Assembly (NCBI RefSeq): GCF_030440555.1
Contig: NZ_CP047118.1
Span: 434,001 to 498,000, forward strand
From: Corynebacterium caspium DSM 44850
GTDB lineage: Bacteria; Actinomycetota; Actinomycetes; Mycobacteriales; Mycobacteriaceae
Direction of reading: 5' to 3'
DNA length: 64,000 nt
The position numbers were made by a program, and so were the translations under genes. The notes beneath the pieces are model-generated. The model worked only from the letters and a program-made list of their open reading frames with translations, had not been told where the DNA came from and did no database searches. Shown here in pieces: positions 48,293-57,233 of this stretch. How positions within the stretch are numbered: position 1 is the first letter of the stretch; every line of letters starts with the position of its first letter.

Positions 48293-48898
48293 CTAGCTAT
48301 CTTGGCGGATCTCTTCTTGAATAAGAGTCAAAAGAGCTGCAGATTTACCCGGTGCTAGCACTCTATCCAAAGAAGGAGAAGCCGTGAATACCTTGGCATC
48401 GCTAAGAATATGGAGCTTATCGGCCCCAAGATAGAGCATATTTAAAGTGCGCTTAAATCCGGGGTCTTCCAAACTTAATTGGGAAGATTCCTGATCTTGG
48501 GGGTTTTCATGGTCGATGGTGTGCAGCAAAGAGGCTGCGTTATCGAAAGTCTTAATCGGGTGCACCAGCTTGGTTTGAGCTGGATCGCTCACATGCAACC
48601 GAGGGCTGAGAGAAATGCGTACCGGCAATGGATTTGTGCTGCGATTTGTCGCCAGCATGGAAATGGAATAGCCCGCATTAGGCCCAGGTTTGGCTTGAAT
48701 TTGGAGCTCCACAGTGAGCCCGCGCCAAGTGGACTTGGCAAATAGGTTTAAGCCATCTTCGCTAATAGTGGTTTCCCAGGGGCGTTCACTTTGCCAATTC
48801 CCAATTAGTACATTGAGATTGCCTAAATCATGCTCGGTACCAGCGACGGAAAGAATTCGGCCGGTCTTGGGATCAAATTTGAGGTTATGAAAATCCAT
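48293..48898 (-). CDS. Hypothetical protein flanked by GC-rich repeats
   Basis: I recognise no family. The likely protein starts at the ATG at 48898 (MDFHNLKFDPKTGRIL), giving 201 residues with no signal peptide or membrane helix and a beta-rich alternating pattern; motifs such as STWRGLTVELQIQAK and NPLPVRISLSPRL suggest a beta-sandwich-like fold. A longer frame to 49084 translates the upstream tandem repeat into SVSVPAQSRCR-like text and is rejected. No ribosome site precedes the ATG; TACTCT nearby suggests a leaderless start. It stands alone between the carrier and pflA, with repeats on both sides. Confidence 0.6.
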   Translation of the reverse strand: MDFHNLKFDPKTGRILSVAGTEHDLGNLNVLIGNWQSERPWETTISEDGLNLFAKSTWRGLTVELQIQAKPGPNAGYSISMLATNRSTNPLPVRISLSPRLHVSDPAQTKLVHPIKTFDNAASLLHTIDHENPQDQESSQLSLEDPGFKRTLNMLYLGADKLHILSDAKVFTASPSLDRVLAPGKSAALLTLIQEEIRQDS

Positions 48899-48939
48899 AT
48901 TTTGAGAGTATCCCAAGGCTAGTAATTGTAGCCACCCTG

Positions 48940-49028
48940 GAACTGAGCCGGCACTGGAGCCGACACCGAGACTGAGCCGGCACCGAGACTGAGCCGGCAC
49001 CGAGACTGAGCCGGCACCGCCACCGGAA
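48940..49028. repeat. 17-bp tandem repeat array
   Basis: GACTGAGCCGGCACCGA is present in three consecutive copies (48970-48986, 48987-49003, 49004-49020, the last with one change), with degenerate copies to the left. Direct repeats without spacers, so not CRISPR. The array lies between the orphan gene and the pflA terminator. Confidence 0.8.
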
Positions 49029-49054
49029 CTTCGCCGGCGCAGGATACGAAGAAT

Positions 49055-49090
49055 GGCAGGGCGCTTCGGGAATTCCGAAGCCACCCTGCC
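49055..49090 (-). terminator. Terminator after pflA
   Basis: GGCAGGG...GCTTCGG (49055-49069) pairs with CCGAAGC...CCCTGCC (49075-49090), 14 bp with a small internal mismatch around GAATT. T content after the stem is modest on the minus strand. Confidence 0.6.
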
Positions 49091-49139
49091 AAATTCTCAA
49101 CCGCTAATTACCAGCGCTAGCTATACCGCTTTAAGGGTT

Positions 49140-50000
49140 TTAGTGAACTTCAAAGCCCCTATCGCGGAAAACACTGCGCGCGTATTCCACTGATTCCGGA
49201 GTGGGAGGAGTAGTGTCGGCAAGCTCGTATTTTATTCCAAGCTCTGCCCACTTATCTGCGCCCATATTGTGGAAGGGCAGTACTTCTACTCGCTCTACTG
49301 TTCCAGCCCAGCGGGACACAATATCAGCCACATTTTCAATATTTTGCGGATCATCGGTTAGCCCTGGTACGAGCACAAATCGTACCCATACTGGTTTTCC
49401 TAACTCATGGAGACGATCCCCAAAATCAATGGTCGGCTGCAGGTGGCGCCCAGTTACCCGGTGATAAGTTTCTTCATCACCAGATTTCACATCGAGAAGC
49501 ACCAGATCCACATTTTCCAGATCTTCATCACTTAAGCGGAAACCTAAATTTCCCGAAGTATCGATGGTGGTGTGTACCCCAGCATCGTGAACTTCTTTTA
49601 GGAGCCGCCGGGTAAAAGCGATCTGGAACAGGGGCTCGCCACCGGAGATAGTGAGCCCGCCGCCACTAGCTTTGAAAACTGACTTATAGCGCAACACCTT
49701 CTTTTTTACAGCGTCGATTGTTTCAATCGTGCCGGTTTTCATTTCGAAGGTGTCCGGGTTATGGCAATACAGACAGCGCAGTGGGCATCCAGAAAGGAAT
49801 AGCGTCATACGAGTACCTGGCCCGTCGACAGCTGTCACCAATTCCCAAGAATGCACCAATGCAGCCGATCCGGTGCGACGGGCTTCCAGGAGCTCTGGGC
49901 GGGTGAGTTCAACTTCGTCGTTGCCAAGGCCCTGTGCAGCACCGCGCACCCGCTCGCCAACTTCTGGCGAGAGAGTAACTATGCCACTGCGACCATCCAT
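49140..50000 (-). CDS. pflA: Pyruvate formate-lyase-activating enzyme (radical SAM)
   Basis: Uses S-adenosylmethionine and a [4Fe-4S] cluster to place the glycyl radical on PFL. The cluster motif is C72-PLR-C76-LY-C79, followed by the glycine-rich ISGGEP block. Length 286, with about 45 residues before the core that E. coli PflA lacks. ATG three bases after the stop of the small glycyl-radical subunit, so it is co-transcribed with it and pflB. The order pflB, small subunit, pflA is consistent with one anaerobic operon. Confidence 0.93.
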   Translation of the reverse strand: MDGRSGIVTLSPEVGERVRGAAQGLGNDEVELTRPELLEARRTGSAALVHSWELVTAVDGPGTRMTLFLSGCPLRCLYCHNPDTFEMKTGTIETIDAVKKKVLRYKSVFKASGGGLTISGGEPLFQIAFTRRLLKEVHDAGVHTTIDTSGNLGFRLSDEDLENVDLVLLDVKSGDEETYHRVTGRHLQPTIDFGDRLHELGKPVWVRFVLVPGLTDDPQNIENVADIVSRWAGTVERVEVLPFHNMGADKWAELGIKYELADTTPPTPESVEYARSVFRDRGFEVH

Positions 50001-50003
50001 AAT

Positions 50004-50255
50004 TTACCGACCCTGGTGGAAGGTACGAGAGATTACGTCGAGCTGCTGCTCGCGGGTGAGCTTTACGAAGTTCACGGCATAGCCAGATACACGAACGGTG
50101 AGGTTCGGGTAGTTTTCTGGGTGCTCCATGGCATCGTTTAGCGTCTTCTCATCTAGCACGTTGATATTGGCGTGGTAGAGGCCGTCTTCCTGGTGATTGG
50201 CCTCGCGGCTGGCCTTCATGGAAGCCAAGCGTTCTTCGTAAGTGTGGATAGCCAT
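50004..50255 (-). CDS. Separate glycyl-radical subunit of pyruvate formate-lyase (GrcA/YfiD-like)
   Basis: An 83-residue protein that is the C-terminal domain of PFL as a free polypeptide: [10 protein letters not shown] holds the radical glycine (Gly58), followed by [16 protein letters not shown], the usual PFL end. The N-terminal 20 residues ([16 protein letters not shown]) are an added helix-like lead similar in idea to YfiD. It has its own strong ribosome site (AGGAGGAAA) 26 bases after the pflB stop and is in another frame, so it is a true gene and not a simple frameshift. It should assemble with PflB to restore the active site. Confidence 0.9.
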   Translation of the reverse strand: MAIHTYEERLASMKASREANHQEDGLYHANINVLDEKTLNDAMEHPENYPNLTVRVSGYAVNFVKLTREQQLDVISRTFHQGR

Positions 50256-50281
50256 TTTTAAGTTTCCTCCTAGTTAGCTAG

Positions 50282-52336
50282 TTAGTCATTCATGATGAAG
50301 CCGGCGTCAAGAACACCGACAAGATTTTGCACCTGTTCCTCCTTGGTACGGCCCAGGCCGGAAGGAGTAATGGTGTTGGTCAGGGAAATTCCGTCGAGGG
50401 CATCGTTGTAGTCAAGCTTGCCAACGGAAAGCATTGAGGCGACCATACCGTGGCTATCGGAGCCATTCTCCGGGTTAGCACCAGGGGCAAAGGGGGTGCC
50501 TGCTTCGTGTCCGGAGGGGAAGGAACCGGTGGCCTTGCCATAAACCACATTCGAGGTAATGGTGAGTACGGATTGCGTCGGGATAGCATCGCGATACATC
50601 GGGATGGCCTTAATCTTGGACATCACGGTGTGCACGATGGTCGCGGCGATATCATCAGCGCGGTCATCATCATTGCCATAGAAGGGGAAATCGCCTTCAG
50701 TCTTGTAGTCCACGATAAGTCCGGTTTCATCTCGAATCGGAGTTACCTTGGCATACTTAATAGCTGAGAGCGAGTCTGCCACGATGGAAAGACCAGCAAT
50801 ACCGCAACCCATGGTGCGCACAATATCGGAATCGTGCAAGGCCATTTCGATGGCCTCATAGGCATAACGGTCATGGCAGTAGTGGATGATGTTTAGCGCC
50901 TCAACATAGGTGCCAACTACCCAGTCCAGCATGGCCTCATACTTCTCCCAGATGTCATTGAAATCTAGGGGGCCATCACCTTCAACCGGGGTAAAGCCTT
51001 CAACTACCTGCTTACCTGTGACCTCATCGCGACCGCCGTTAATGGCATAGAGCAGGGCCTTTGCCGCATTTACGCGAGCTCCGAAGAACTGCATCTGCTT
51101 GCCGATGCGCATGGGGGAAACGCAGCACGCAATAGCGGCATCATCGCCCCACTTATCGCGGATCTGGCGGTCAGACTCATACTGGATAGCAGAAGTCTCA
51201 ATAGAGATAGCCGCACAGAATTCCTTATAGCCTTCCGGCAAGGAGGGATCCCAGAAGATGGTGATATTGGGTTCCGGTGCCGGGCCCAGGTTGCGCAGGG
51301 TTTGAAGCAAGCGGAAGGAGGTCTTGGTTACCTGAGGGCGGCCGTCTTCGGCAAAACCAGCATCAGACCAGGTTGCCCAGTAGGGATCTCCAGAGAAAAT
51401 CTGGTCATAATCGATGGTGCGCAAGAAGCGAACAATGCGTAGCTTCAAGACCAATGCATCGATGATTTCTTGGGCATCTTCTTCAGTAATTATTCCGGCG
51501 GCAAGGTCGCGTTCGAAATAAATATCGAAGAAAGCAGATAGGCGCCCAATAGACATAGCAGCACCATCTTGGGACTTAACTGCACCTAGGTAGGCGAAAT
51601 AAGTCCACTGCACAGCTTCCTTGGCAGTCTGGGCGGGGCCAGAAATATCAAAGCCATAAGAAGCAGCCATCTTCTTTAGCTTCTTTAGGGCCTTGATCTG
51701 CTCGGAGTGTTCTTCGCGATAACGTGCCCAGTGCTCACTAAAAGGCTGGTCGCCGACGGCGTGCTTTGCGGCTTCCTTATCTTCAATTAGGCGGTCTACG
51801 CCATAGAGAGCTACCCGACGATAATCGCCGATGATCCGGCCGCGGCCATAAGCATCGGGAAGGCCGGTAATAATATGTGAGGAGCGGGCAGCGCGAATAC
51901 GCGGAGTGTAAATATCAAAGACCGCATCATTATGGGTCTTGCGATAACGAGTAAAGATTTCCTTTACCCGAGGATTAGGTTCCTTGCCGGCCTCTTTAAT
52001 AGCGGTTTCCACCATGCGCCAGCCACCATAAGGCATCATGGCGCGTTTGGTGGGGACATCTGTTTGGAGACCGACGATGACATCGTCATCTTCGGAGATA
52101 TAGCCAGCGGGGAAAGCATCAATATCGGCGGGAATATCGGTGTCTACGTCATAGACGCGACGTTCCCTTTCCACGGAAAGATATTTCTTCTCAAGGGTGT
52201 CCCAAACCCGGAGAGTCTTGGCCGTAGGGCCAGCAAGGAAGCTGGCATCCCCTTCATAAGGAGTGTAGTTCTTCTGGATGAAGTCACGGACATCGATGGT
52301 GTCCTGCCAGACTCCGGGTTTGAACGGGGTAGTCAT
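50282..52336 (-). CDS. pflB: Pyruvate formate-lyase catalytic subunit lacking the glycyl-radical domain
   Basis: Converts pyruvate and CoA to acetyl-CoA and formate under anoxia. The active-site pair Cys404-Cys405 lies in AIACCVSPMR. The protein is 684 residues and stops at QNLVGVLDAGFIMND, about 75 short of the E. coli enzyme (760), exactly before the domain that carries Gly734; that domain is encoded next by the small gene. I chose the ATG at 52336 with AAGGAA upstream over a longer frame. Pyruvate formate-lyase is uncommon in corynebacteria, and its presence suggests facultative fermentation. Confidence 0.92.
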   Translation of the reverse strand: MTTPFKPGVWQDTIDVRDFIQKNYTPYEGDASFLAGPTAKTLRVWDTLEKKYLSVERERRVYDVDTDIPADIDAFPAGYISEDDDVIVGLQTDVPTKRAMMPYGGWRMVETAIKEAGKEPNPRVKEIFTRYRKTHNDAVFDIYTPRIRAARSSHIITGLPDAYGRGRIIGDYRRVALYGVDRLIEDKEAAKHAVGDQPFSEHWARYREEHSEQIKALKKLKKMAASYGFDISGPAQTAKEAVQWTYFAYLGAVKSQDGAAMSIGRLSAFFDIYFERDLAAGIITEEDAQEIIDALVLKLRIVRFLRTIDYDQIFSGDPYWATWSDAGFAEDGRPQVTKTSFRLLQTLRNLGPAPEPNITIFWDPSLPEGYKEFCAAISIETSAIQYESDRQIRDKWGDDAAIACCVSPMRIGKQMQFFGARVNAAKALLYAINGGRDEVTGKQVVEGFTPVEGDGPLDFNDIWEKYEAMLDWVVGTYVEALNIIHYCHDRYAYEAIEMALHDSDIVRTMGCGIAGLSIVADSLSAIKYAKVTPIRDETGLIVDYKTEGDFPFYGNDDDRADDIAATIVHTVMSKIKAIPMYRDAIPTQSVLTITSNVVYGKATGSFPSGHEAGTPFAPGANPENGSDSHGMVASMLSVGKLDYNDALDGISLTNTITPSGLGRTKEEQVQNLVGVLDAGFIMND

Positions 52337-52678
52337 GGTGTTCCTTTCTGCTTTCAGCATTAGAAGACCACCGCTATGCACGCAGAACTAGTAGCTGTGG
52401 CCACTGTCGCGATTATACGCCTCATATTTTGGAGCCCGGATCGCTGTTTTTTTCGCAATCTGCAACCTTGTAACCTATGACACTTAAGCGTCATTTAGGT
52501 ACCATTTAAGCTCTAAAACCCCAGGTAGATATCTAATATAGTTTAAAGCTTGAGTTTTATTCCCGGTATTATAAGTGTTCTGGAACACAGTGGTGGGGGT
52601 GGGCAGTGGGGTTGTACTATTGGTTGACCTTATAGATATGCCGATGGCGAAATAATCTGCCTATATTTCAGGCCAGTT
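52337..52678 (-). promoter_or_regulatory. pfl control region with operator-like palindrome at the -10
   Basis: On the minus strand TATAAT (52568-52573) is a perfect -10. The palindrome GTGTTC-CA-GAACAC (52575-52588) lies one base upstream of it, inside the spacer where a bound repressor would block polymerase. Transcription would start near 52560, leaving a leader of about 220 bases before pflB. The region is AT-rich, and no other gene is seen. No protein in the window is an evident binder of this site. Confidence 0.5.
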
Positions 52679-54016
52679 TTAGCGCAGGTCAGCTAGTAAT
52701 TCTTTGGTGTAATCCTGCTGCGGATTAGTCCACACATGCTCCCCGCGTTCAATAATGCGACCCGCGCGCATCACCGCAATATCGGTGCACAACTCCCGCA
52801 AAACCGAAAGATCATGAGAAACAAAAATCATGGTGCGCCCAGCCGTCACGGTTTTTAAGAGCTTAATAATAGAAGCCCGCACTGAAACATCCAATGCCGA
52901 AACGGCTTCATCAGCCAAAATAATTTGCGGATCTCGCGCTAAAACTCGCGCCAAAGATAAACGCTGCCTTTGACCGCCAGAAAAAGACCGCGGATAACGA
53001 CTCGCCATCGCTGGATCCAAACCCACCTGAGCTAGCAATTCTGCCTCCCGCCCCGGAGCCATCAGAGCTTTACCCACCGGCATCCGTGGATCAAAAGAAC
53101 TAGCCGGATCCTGAAAAATCATTTGCGGTGGAGAAGCCACCTTAATTTCCCCAGAAGTCGGCTTATTTAGCCCCGCAATTAAACGCAAAAGCGTAGTTTT
53201 GCCAGAACCAGAACTGCCCACAATACCCAGGTGCCCGCCCTCTTTAACAGTGAGGTTTATATCAAATAGAGCAGGGGTGCCATCGCGAAATTTATATTGC
53301 AAATCTTTGATCTCAACAGCGGCAGCAGCAGTAGGGGAAAGGTTTTCTGGCGGTGCCGGAGTGCCTGGCTGGGAGGCGTCGAAAAGGCGTTGGGCATCAT
53401 CCATCGCAAGGCGGCCATTTTTTAGCACCACGATGCGATCAGCAATATTGCGCACCAAAGTGATGTCATGGGTGATCAAAAGCAAGGCGGCGTGACGTTT
53501 TTCGGCAGCCCTGGCCAAAAGTTCTACAATTTGGCGTTCCGTGGTGGCATCCAGAGCCGTGGTGGGTTCATCGGCAATAAGTACTTCTGGATTATTTAAT
53601 AAGGCCATAGCAATTAAGACTCTTTGGCGTTGGCCACCAGAAAGCTCATGGGGGTAGCGCTGCATTAATGCTGAATCTAGATCCACATCAGCTAAAAGCT
53701 CTGGAATACAGCTGGGGTCATCGGCGACCAGTTTTAGCTGAGTTCCGATTTTCATTAGCGGATCTAAAGCTGTCATCGGTTCCTGGAAAACCATGGAAAT
53801 GCGCTTTCCGCGAATAGTGCGCGGATCGATGAGGCGATTATCGAAAAGTATTTCCCCACTGGCAGGGTATAAACCCATAATTGCTAGCGCAGTAATTGAT
53901 TTTCCGGCGCCAGATTCCCCTATCAGCGCCACTTTTTCCCCTGGTTTTAGTGCCAAGGAGATGCCGTGCAAAATTCCTGGCACGGTCAAATTACGGACCT
54001 CTAAAATATTGTGCAT
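52679..54016 (-). CDS. Peptide-type ABC transporter, fused double ATPase
   Basis: A 445-residue protein that joins two OppD/OppF-like ATPases. First module: P-loop GESGAGKS (about 33-40), signature LSGGQRQR; second module: P-loop GSSGSGKT, signature FSGGQRQRLSL, with a linker of 25 residues containing PAPPENLSPT. Both sites look intact. The start follows directly on the stop of the permease gene upstream (TAAATG). It closes a five-gene operon; substrate may be peptide, nickel or another solute of that class. Confidence 0.92.
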   Translation of the reverse strand: MHNILEVRNLTVPGILHGISLALKPGEKVALIGESGAGKSITALAIMGLYPASGEILFDNRLIDPRTIRGKRISMVFQEPMTALDPLMKIGTQLKLVADDPSCIPELLADVDLDSALMQRYPHELSGGQRQRVLIAMALLNNPEVLIADEPTTALDATTERQIVELLARAAEKRHAALLLITHDITLVRNIADRIVVLKNGRLAMDDAQRLFDASQPGTPAPPENLSPTAAAAVEIKDLQYKFRDGTPALFDINLTVKEGGHLGIVGSSGSGKTTLLRLIAGLNKPTSGEIKVASPPQMIFQDPASSFDPRMPVGKALMAPGREAELLAQVGLDPAMASRYPRSFSGGQRQRLSLARVLARDPQIILADEAVSALDVSVRASIIKLLKTVTAGRTMIFVSHDLSVLRELCTDIAVMRAGRIIERGEHVWTNPQQDYTKELLADLR

Positions 54017-54805
54017 TTAAGATTTCCTCTCAGCCAGGCCATCGCCAACTAAGGTGCATGCCCACACCGTTAAGGTGATTGCTAAGCCTGGCCAAAGCGC
54101 TAATTGGGGGGCAGAACCTAATGAGGCTTGGGCGGCTTGCAGCATGGTTCCCCAACTTGCATGCGGGGGTGGGGTGCCTAAGCCAAGGAAACTTAAACCG
54201 GCTTCAGCCAAAATTGCTAAAGATAAAGCCACCGTAAATTGAATAATCACTACGGTGGAAATATTAGGAAGCACATGATTACGGGTAATCCACATAGATC
54301 CCTTACCTGCAAGACGCGCTGCGGCAATGAAATCCTGGTGCATTATTTGGCGGGTACCTGCCCGAGAAACTCGCACAAAACCCGGAATGCCAGCCACCCC
54401 AATAGCTAGCACGGAACTCCACATAGAAGGCCCCCAAATAGCGCCAAAAAGAATAGCCATTAGCAGTGCCGGGAAGGCTAGCAATAAATCTGAGCCGCGC
54501 ATAATGAGCCAATCAATCCAGTCCATTTTTCGCATCCCGGCCAAAATTCCCAGGGGTGTTCCAATAAGTGCCGCAATAAATGCAGCGGCCACACTCACCG
54601 TAATAGTAATGCGTGCCCCAACCATGATTCGGGCTAAGACATCCCGCCCAAAACGGTCAGTGCCCAAGGGATGTTCCCAGCTTAAAGGGGCTAAGCGCAT
54701 AGCTGGCTCCACATGCAAAGGATCAGCTGGCAGCCAAAATAAAGATACCAAACCAAGGGCTAAAACTACGCCAAGAATGGTGCCGCCCACTTTAATTTTG
54801 CTCAT
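54017..54805 (-). CDS. ABC transporter permease, DppC/OppC type
   Basis: Inner-membrane permease of 262 residues. HPLGTDRFGRDVLARI is the DppC signature, and ALSLAILAEAGLSFLGLGTPPP is the EAA loop contacting the ATPase. The C-terminus is short: the usual GDxLRDxLDPRL end is reduced to GDGLAERKS, perhaps trimmed by fusion of neighbouring genes. Four-base overlap with the DppB-type permease. Confidence 0.92.
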   Translation of the reverse strand: MSKIKVGGTILGVVLALGLVSLFWLPADPLHVEPAMRLAPLSWEHPLGTDRFGRDVLARIMVGARITITVSVAAAFIAALIGTPLGILAGMRKMDWIDWLIMRGSDLLLAFPALLMAILFGAIWGPSMWSSVLAIGVAGIPGFVRVSRAGTRQIMHQDFIAAARLAGKGSMWITRNHVLPNISTVVIIQFTVALSLAILAEAGLSFLGLGTPPPHASWGTMLQAAQASLGSAPQLALWPGLAITLTVWACTLVGDGLAERKS

Positions 54806-55737
54806 TTGGCAGCCTTCCTAAGGCGCGGATCAACTAGCACCGTAATAATCTCAATTATCATGGTGACCACCAAGGTAAATACCACCAAAAGCAAAACTAA
54901 AGTTTGAATAATCACTAGATCTCTGGCGGCAACAGCGCTAAGTAATAAAGAACCTAAGCCTGGTAATACAAATACTCGCTCCACTACCACCGCACCTACT
55001 AGCACCGCACTAAGTTGGATTCCGGCAATAGTTAGCACCGGAATACCAGCATTGCGCAAGCTATGCCGAAGTAGCGCTTGAGTGCGAGTTGCTCCCATCG
55101 CTAAGGCTGTACGGAAATAATCTGCGGCCATACTTTCAACCAAACTGGCGCGCACATAGCGGGCCAAAATGGCAGTTTGCACCAAAGAAAGCGAAAGCAC
55201 TGGCAAAATTAGACGCGCTAAAAACCGCGGAAAATTCTCAGTGGGGCTTACCCAACCTGAAGGTGGAAGCCATCCTAAATGCACTGCAAAAATAGTGACT
55301 AATAAAATGCTCATTAAAAAGCTAGGAATGGCAATTCCCAATTGTGTAAGCCCACTTAAAATTGCGCCCAAACGGGTAGGTTGCGCAGCTAGGGCCCCTA
55401 AAATAAATGCGGCAATAAGCGAAATTATGATCGTGCAGCCTGCAAGGGTGAGACTAACTGCGCCATGTTCTATTAGTTGCGGGGCAATTGGGGTGCCGCT
55501 GCTAAGAGAGATCCCGGCATCGCCTTGTAAGAGCCCAAAAATCCAGCTCCAATACTGTTGCCATAAGGATTTATCTAGCCCTAATTCTTGGGTGCGCTGC
55601 GCAATAGTTTCCGGGGTAGCGCTTAATCCCAAGGCGATTTCTGCCGGATTGCCAGGGATTGCTCGCAATAACACAAATAAGGCCACTGAGCTGGCAAAAA
55701 GTAGTGCCAAGGTGCGAGCTATTATACGAAAAATCAT
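54802..55737 (-). CDS. ABC transporter permease, DppB/OppB type
   Basis: Inner-membrane permease of 311 residues with six helices. It has the N-terminal RIIARTLALLFASSVALF helix, the ELGLDKSLWQQY insertion and the EAA-like VERVFVLPGLGSLLLSA region, and ends VLVDPRLRKAAK as expected. Overlaps its neighbours by four bases on both sides. Confidence 0.92.
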   Translation of the reverse strand: MIFRIIARTLALLFASSVALFVLLRAIPGNPAEIALGLSATPETIAQRTQELGLDKSLWQQYWSWIFGLLQGDAGISLSSGTPIAPQLIEHGAVSLTLAGCTIIISLIAAFILGALAAQPTRLGAILSGLTQLGIAIPSFLMSILLVTIFAVHLGWLPPSGWVSPTENFPRFLARLILPVLSLSLVQTAILARYVRASLVESMAADYFRTALAMGATRTQALLRHSLRNAGIPVLTIAGIQLSAVLVGAVVVERVFVLPGLGSLLLSAVAARDLVIIQTLVLLLVVFTLVVTMIIEIITVLVDPRLRKAAK

Positions 55738-57233
55738 GAGCGTGGCTCATTTCCAGCAGCACCGGCAGCACCGAGGGAAATCCCGGCCAAGGGCAGGGAA
55801 TCGGTAACTATATTTGGATTAATGCCTTGGACGCGCGGATCAGCGACCACCAGATTTGAGATATTCATAATGGTTAGGGCCGGGGCATCTAGCATAATTT
55901 GGCGCACTGCTGCTTTCATTAACTCCGTGGATTCCTCGGAAGTGGCGGCAGTATCGGCAGCTTTGAGAAGTTCTTGAACCCGGGGGGAATCGTAGCCAAT
56001 ATAGTAGTTTGGATTGCCAAAAATATGCGGAATATCGCGGGCTTCGACATGGGAAATCATAGACATCTGATAGTTTTTGGATTTCAAAACCTGAGCTAAC
56101 CACACTGCCGGAAATTCAGCTGTCCGCAATTCCATCTGGAAGCCGACCTCGCGTAATTGTGAAAATACTATTTCAGAAGTGGATTGGGCATAGGGCAAAG
56201 ATGGTGCCGTAATTACTACTTTTAGGCGGGGATCTGAACCATCAGTTTGATAGCCAGCGGCCTGCAAAATTTCGCGCGCCCGTTCGGGATCAAATTCAGG
56301 GCCTAAGCTTGGATCAAACCAGGGATCAGTAGGTGGAATTGGGGTTCCTCCGGTATCGGTTCCAGTGCCGGCAAAGGCTGCATCCCTAATGCCCTTTCTA
56401 TCAATGGCATGGAATACCGCTTGGCGCACTGCGGGATCATTAAAAGGGGCAGCCTTATTATTCATAGAAAGCAAAAGCTCGCCATTAGTGGTGCCTACGT
56501 GTACCGCAAATTTTTTGAGGCGATCTAGTAATTCCGGGGAGTTCATATACCAAACTACCTGAATATCGCCTGCTGCCAGCGCATTTGTTGAAGATACCGC
56601 ATCAGGAAAATACTGAATTTTGGCGTGTTTTTGGGCCGGAGGTGTCCCCCAATACCTGGGATTGGCGGCATAACTTAAATATTGGCCCTCTTTCCATTCC
56701 GCCAAAGTATAAGGACCAGTTCCAATTGGGTGGTTAGGATCTGCCCCCGGCAGCATCATAGCCCCCACAAAGGTGCCCATATTCCAAAGCCAATTTTGCG
56801 ATGGCGCGTGCAAATCAACTTTTAGAGTATGAGTATCTACTACGGTGGTAGCTGCTACCGGGGCCATTCCAGATTTCAAACCGTTAGTCCAATTCGCCAC
56901 ATTATCTAGGGAGAATTTAGCGGTATGAGCATTAAAGGGTTGGCCATTAGAAAAGACCACATTTTCGCGCAAATGAAATATATACGAGGTCGGGGAGGCC
57001 TCCCAGCTGGTAGCCAGCCATGGTTGCAACTCCCCGTTATCGTCGATGCGCACTAAGGTTTCATAAATATTTCCCATTAGTGCTTGCGGAATGGCGGCGC
57101 CACTGGTCGTGGTGAAATCTAAACTCGCAGGGGCGCCACTAGTGCCGACAACTAACTCATCGCTAGTTGGTGTCGTACAGCTGCTAAGCGCAAATAGGCT
57201 TAGAGCTGTAACAACGGCGGCAAATAATCTCAT
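55734..57233 (-). CDS. ABC transporter solute-binding lipoprotein, family 5 (DppA/OppA-like)
   Basis: Surface lipoprotein delivering the substrate to the permeases. The lipobox is LFALSSC with Cys19, after a short hydrophobic signal; the mature protein has the family 5 blocks (GTSGAPASLD, NIYETLVRID, FSNGQPFNAHTAKFSLDN). Length 499. The last 15 residues are Ala/Gly-rich. Its ATG overlaps the stop of the nucleobase permease fusion by four bases. Confidence 0.92.
   Translation of the reverse strand: MRLFAAVVTALSLFALSSCTTPTSDELVVGTSGAPASLDFTTTSGAAIPQALMGNIYETLVRIDDNGELQPWLATSWEASPTSYIFHLRENVVFSNGQPFNAHTAKFSLDNVANWTNGLKSGMAPVAATTVVDTHTLKVDLHAPSQNWLWNMGTFVGAMMLPGADPNHPIGTGPYTLAEWKEGQYLSYAANPRYWGTPPAQKHAKIQYFPDAVSSTNALAAGDIQVVWYMNSPELLDRLKKFAVHVGTTNGELLLSMNNKAAPFNDPAVRQAVFHAIDRKGIRDAAFAGTGTDTGGTPIPPTDPWFDPSLGPEFDPERAREILQAAGYQTDGSDPRLKVVITAPSLPYAQSTSEIVFSQLREVGFQMELRTAEFPAVWLAQVLKSKNYQMSMISHVEARDIPHIFGNPNYYIGYDSPRVQELLKAADTAATSEESTELMKAAVRQIMLDAPALTIMNISNLVVADPRVQGINPNIVTDSLPLAGISLGAAGAAGNEPRS

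Noticed and set aside
48970..49020. Possible CRISPR array
   Set aside because: Units are directly adjacent with no spacers and are only 17 bp; no cas gene is present.
50256..50281. pflB and small subunit as one gene broken by frameshift
   Set aside because: The small gene has its own AGGAGGA site and ATG plus an extra N-terminal helix not found in fused PFL, so it is a designed separate gene.
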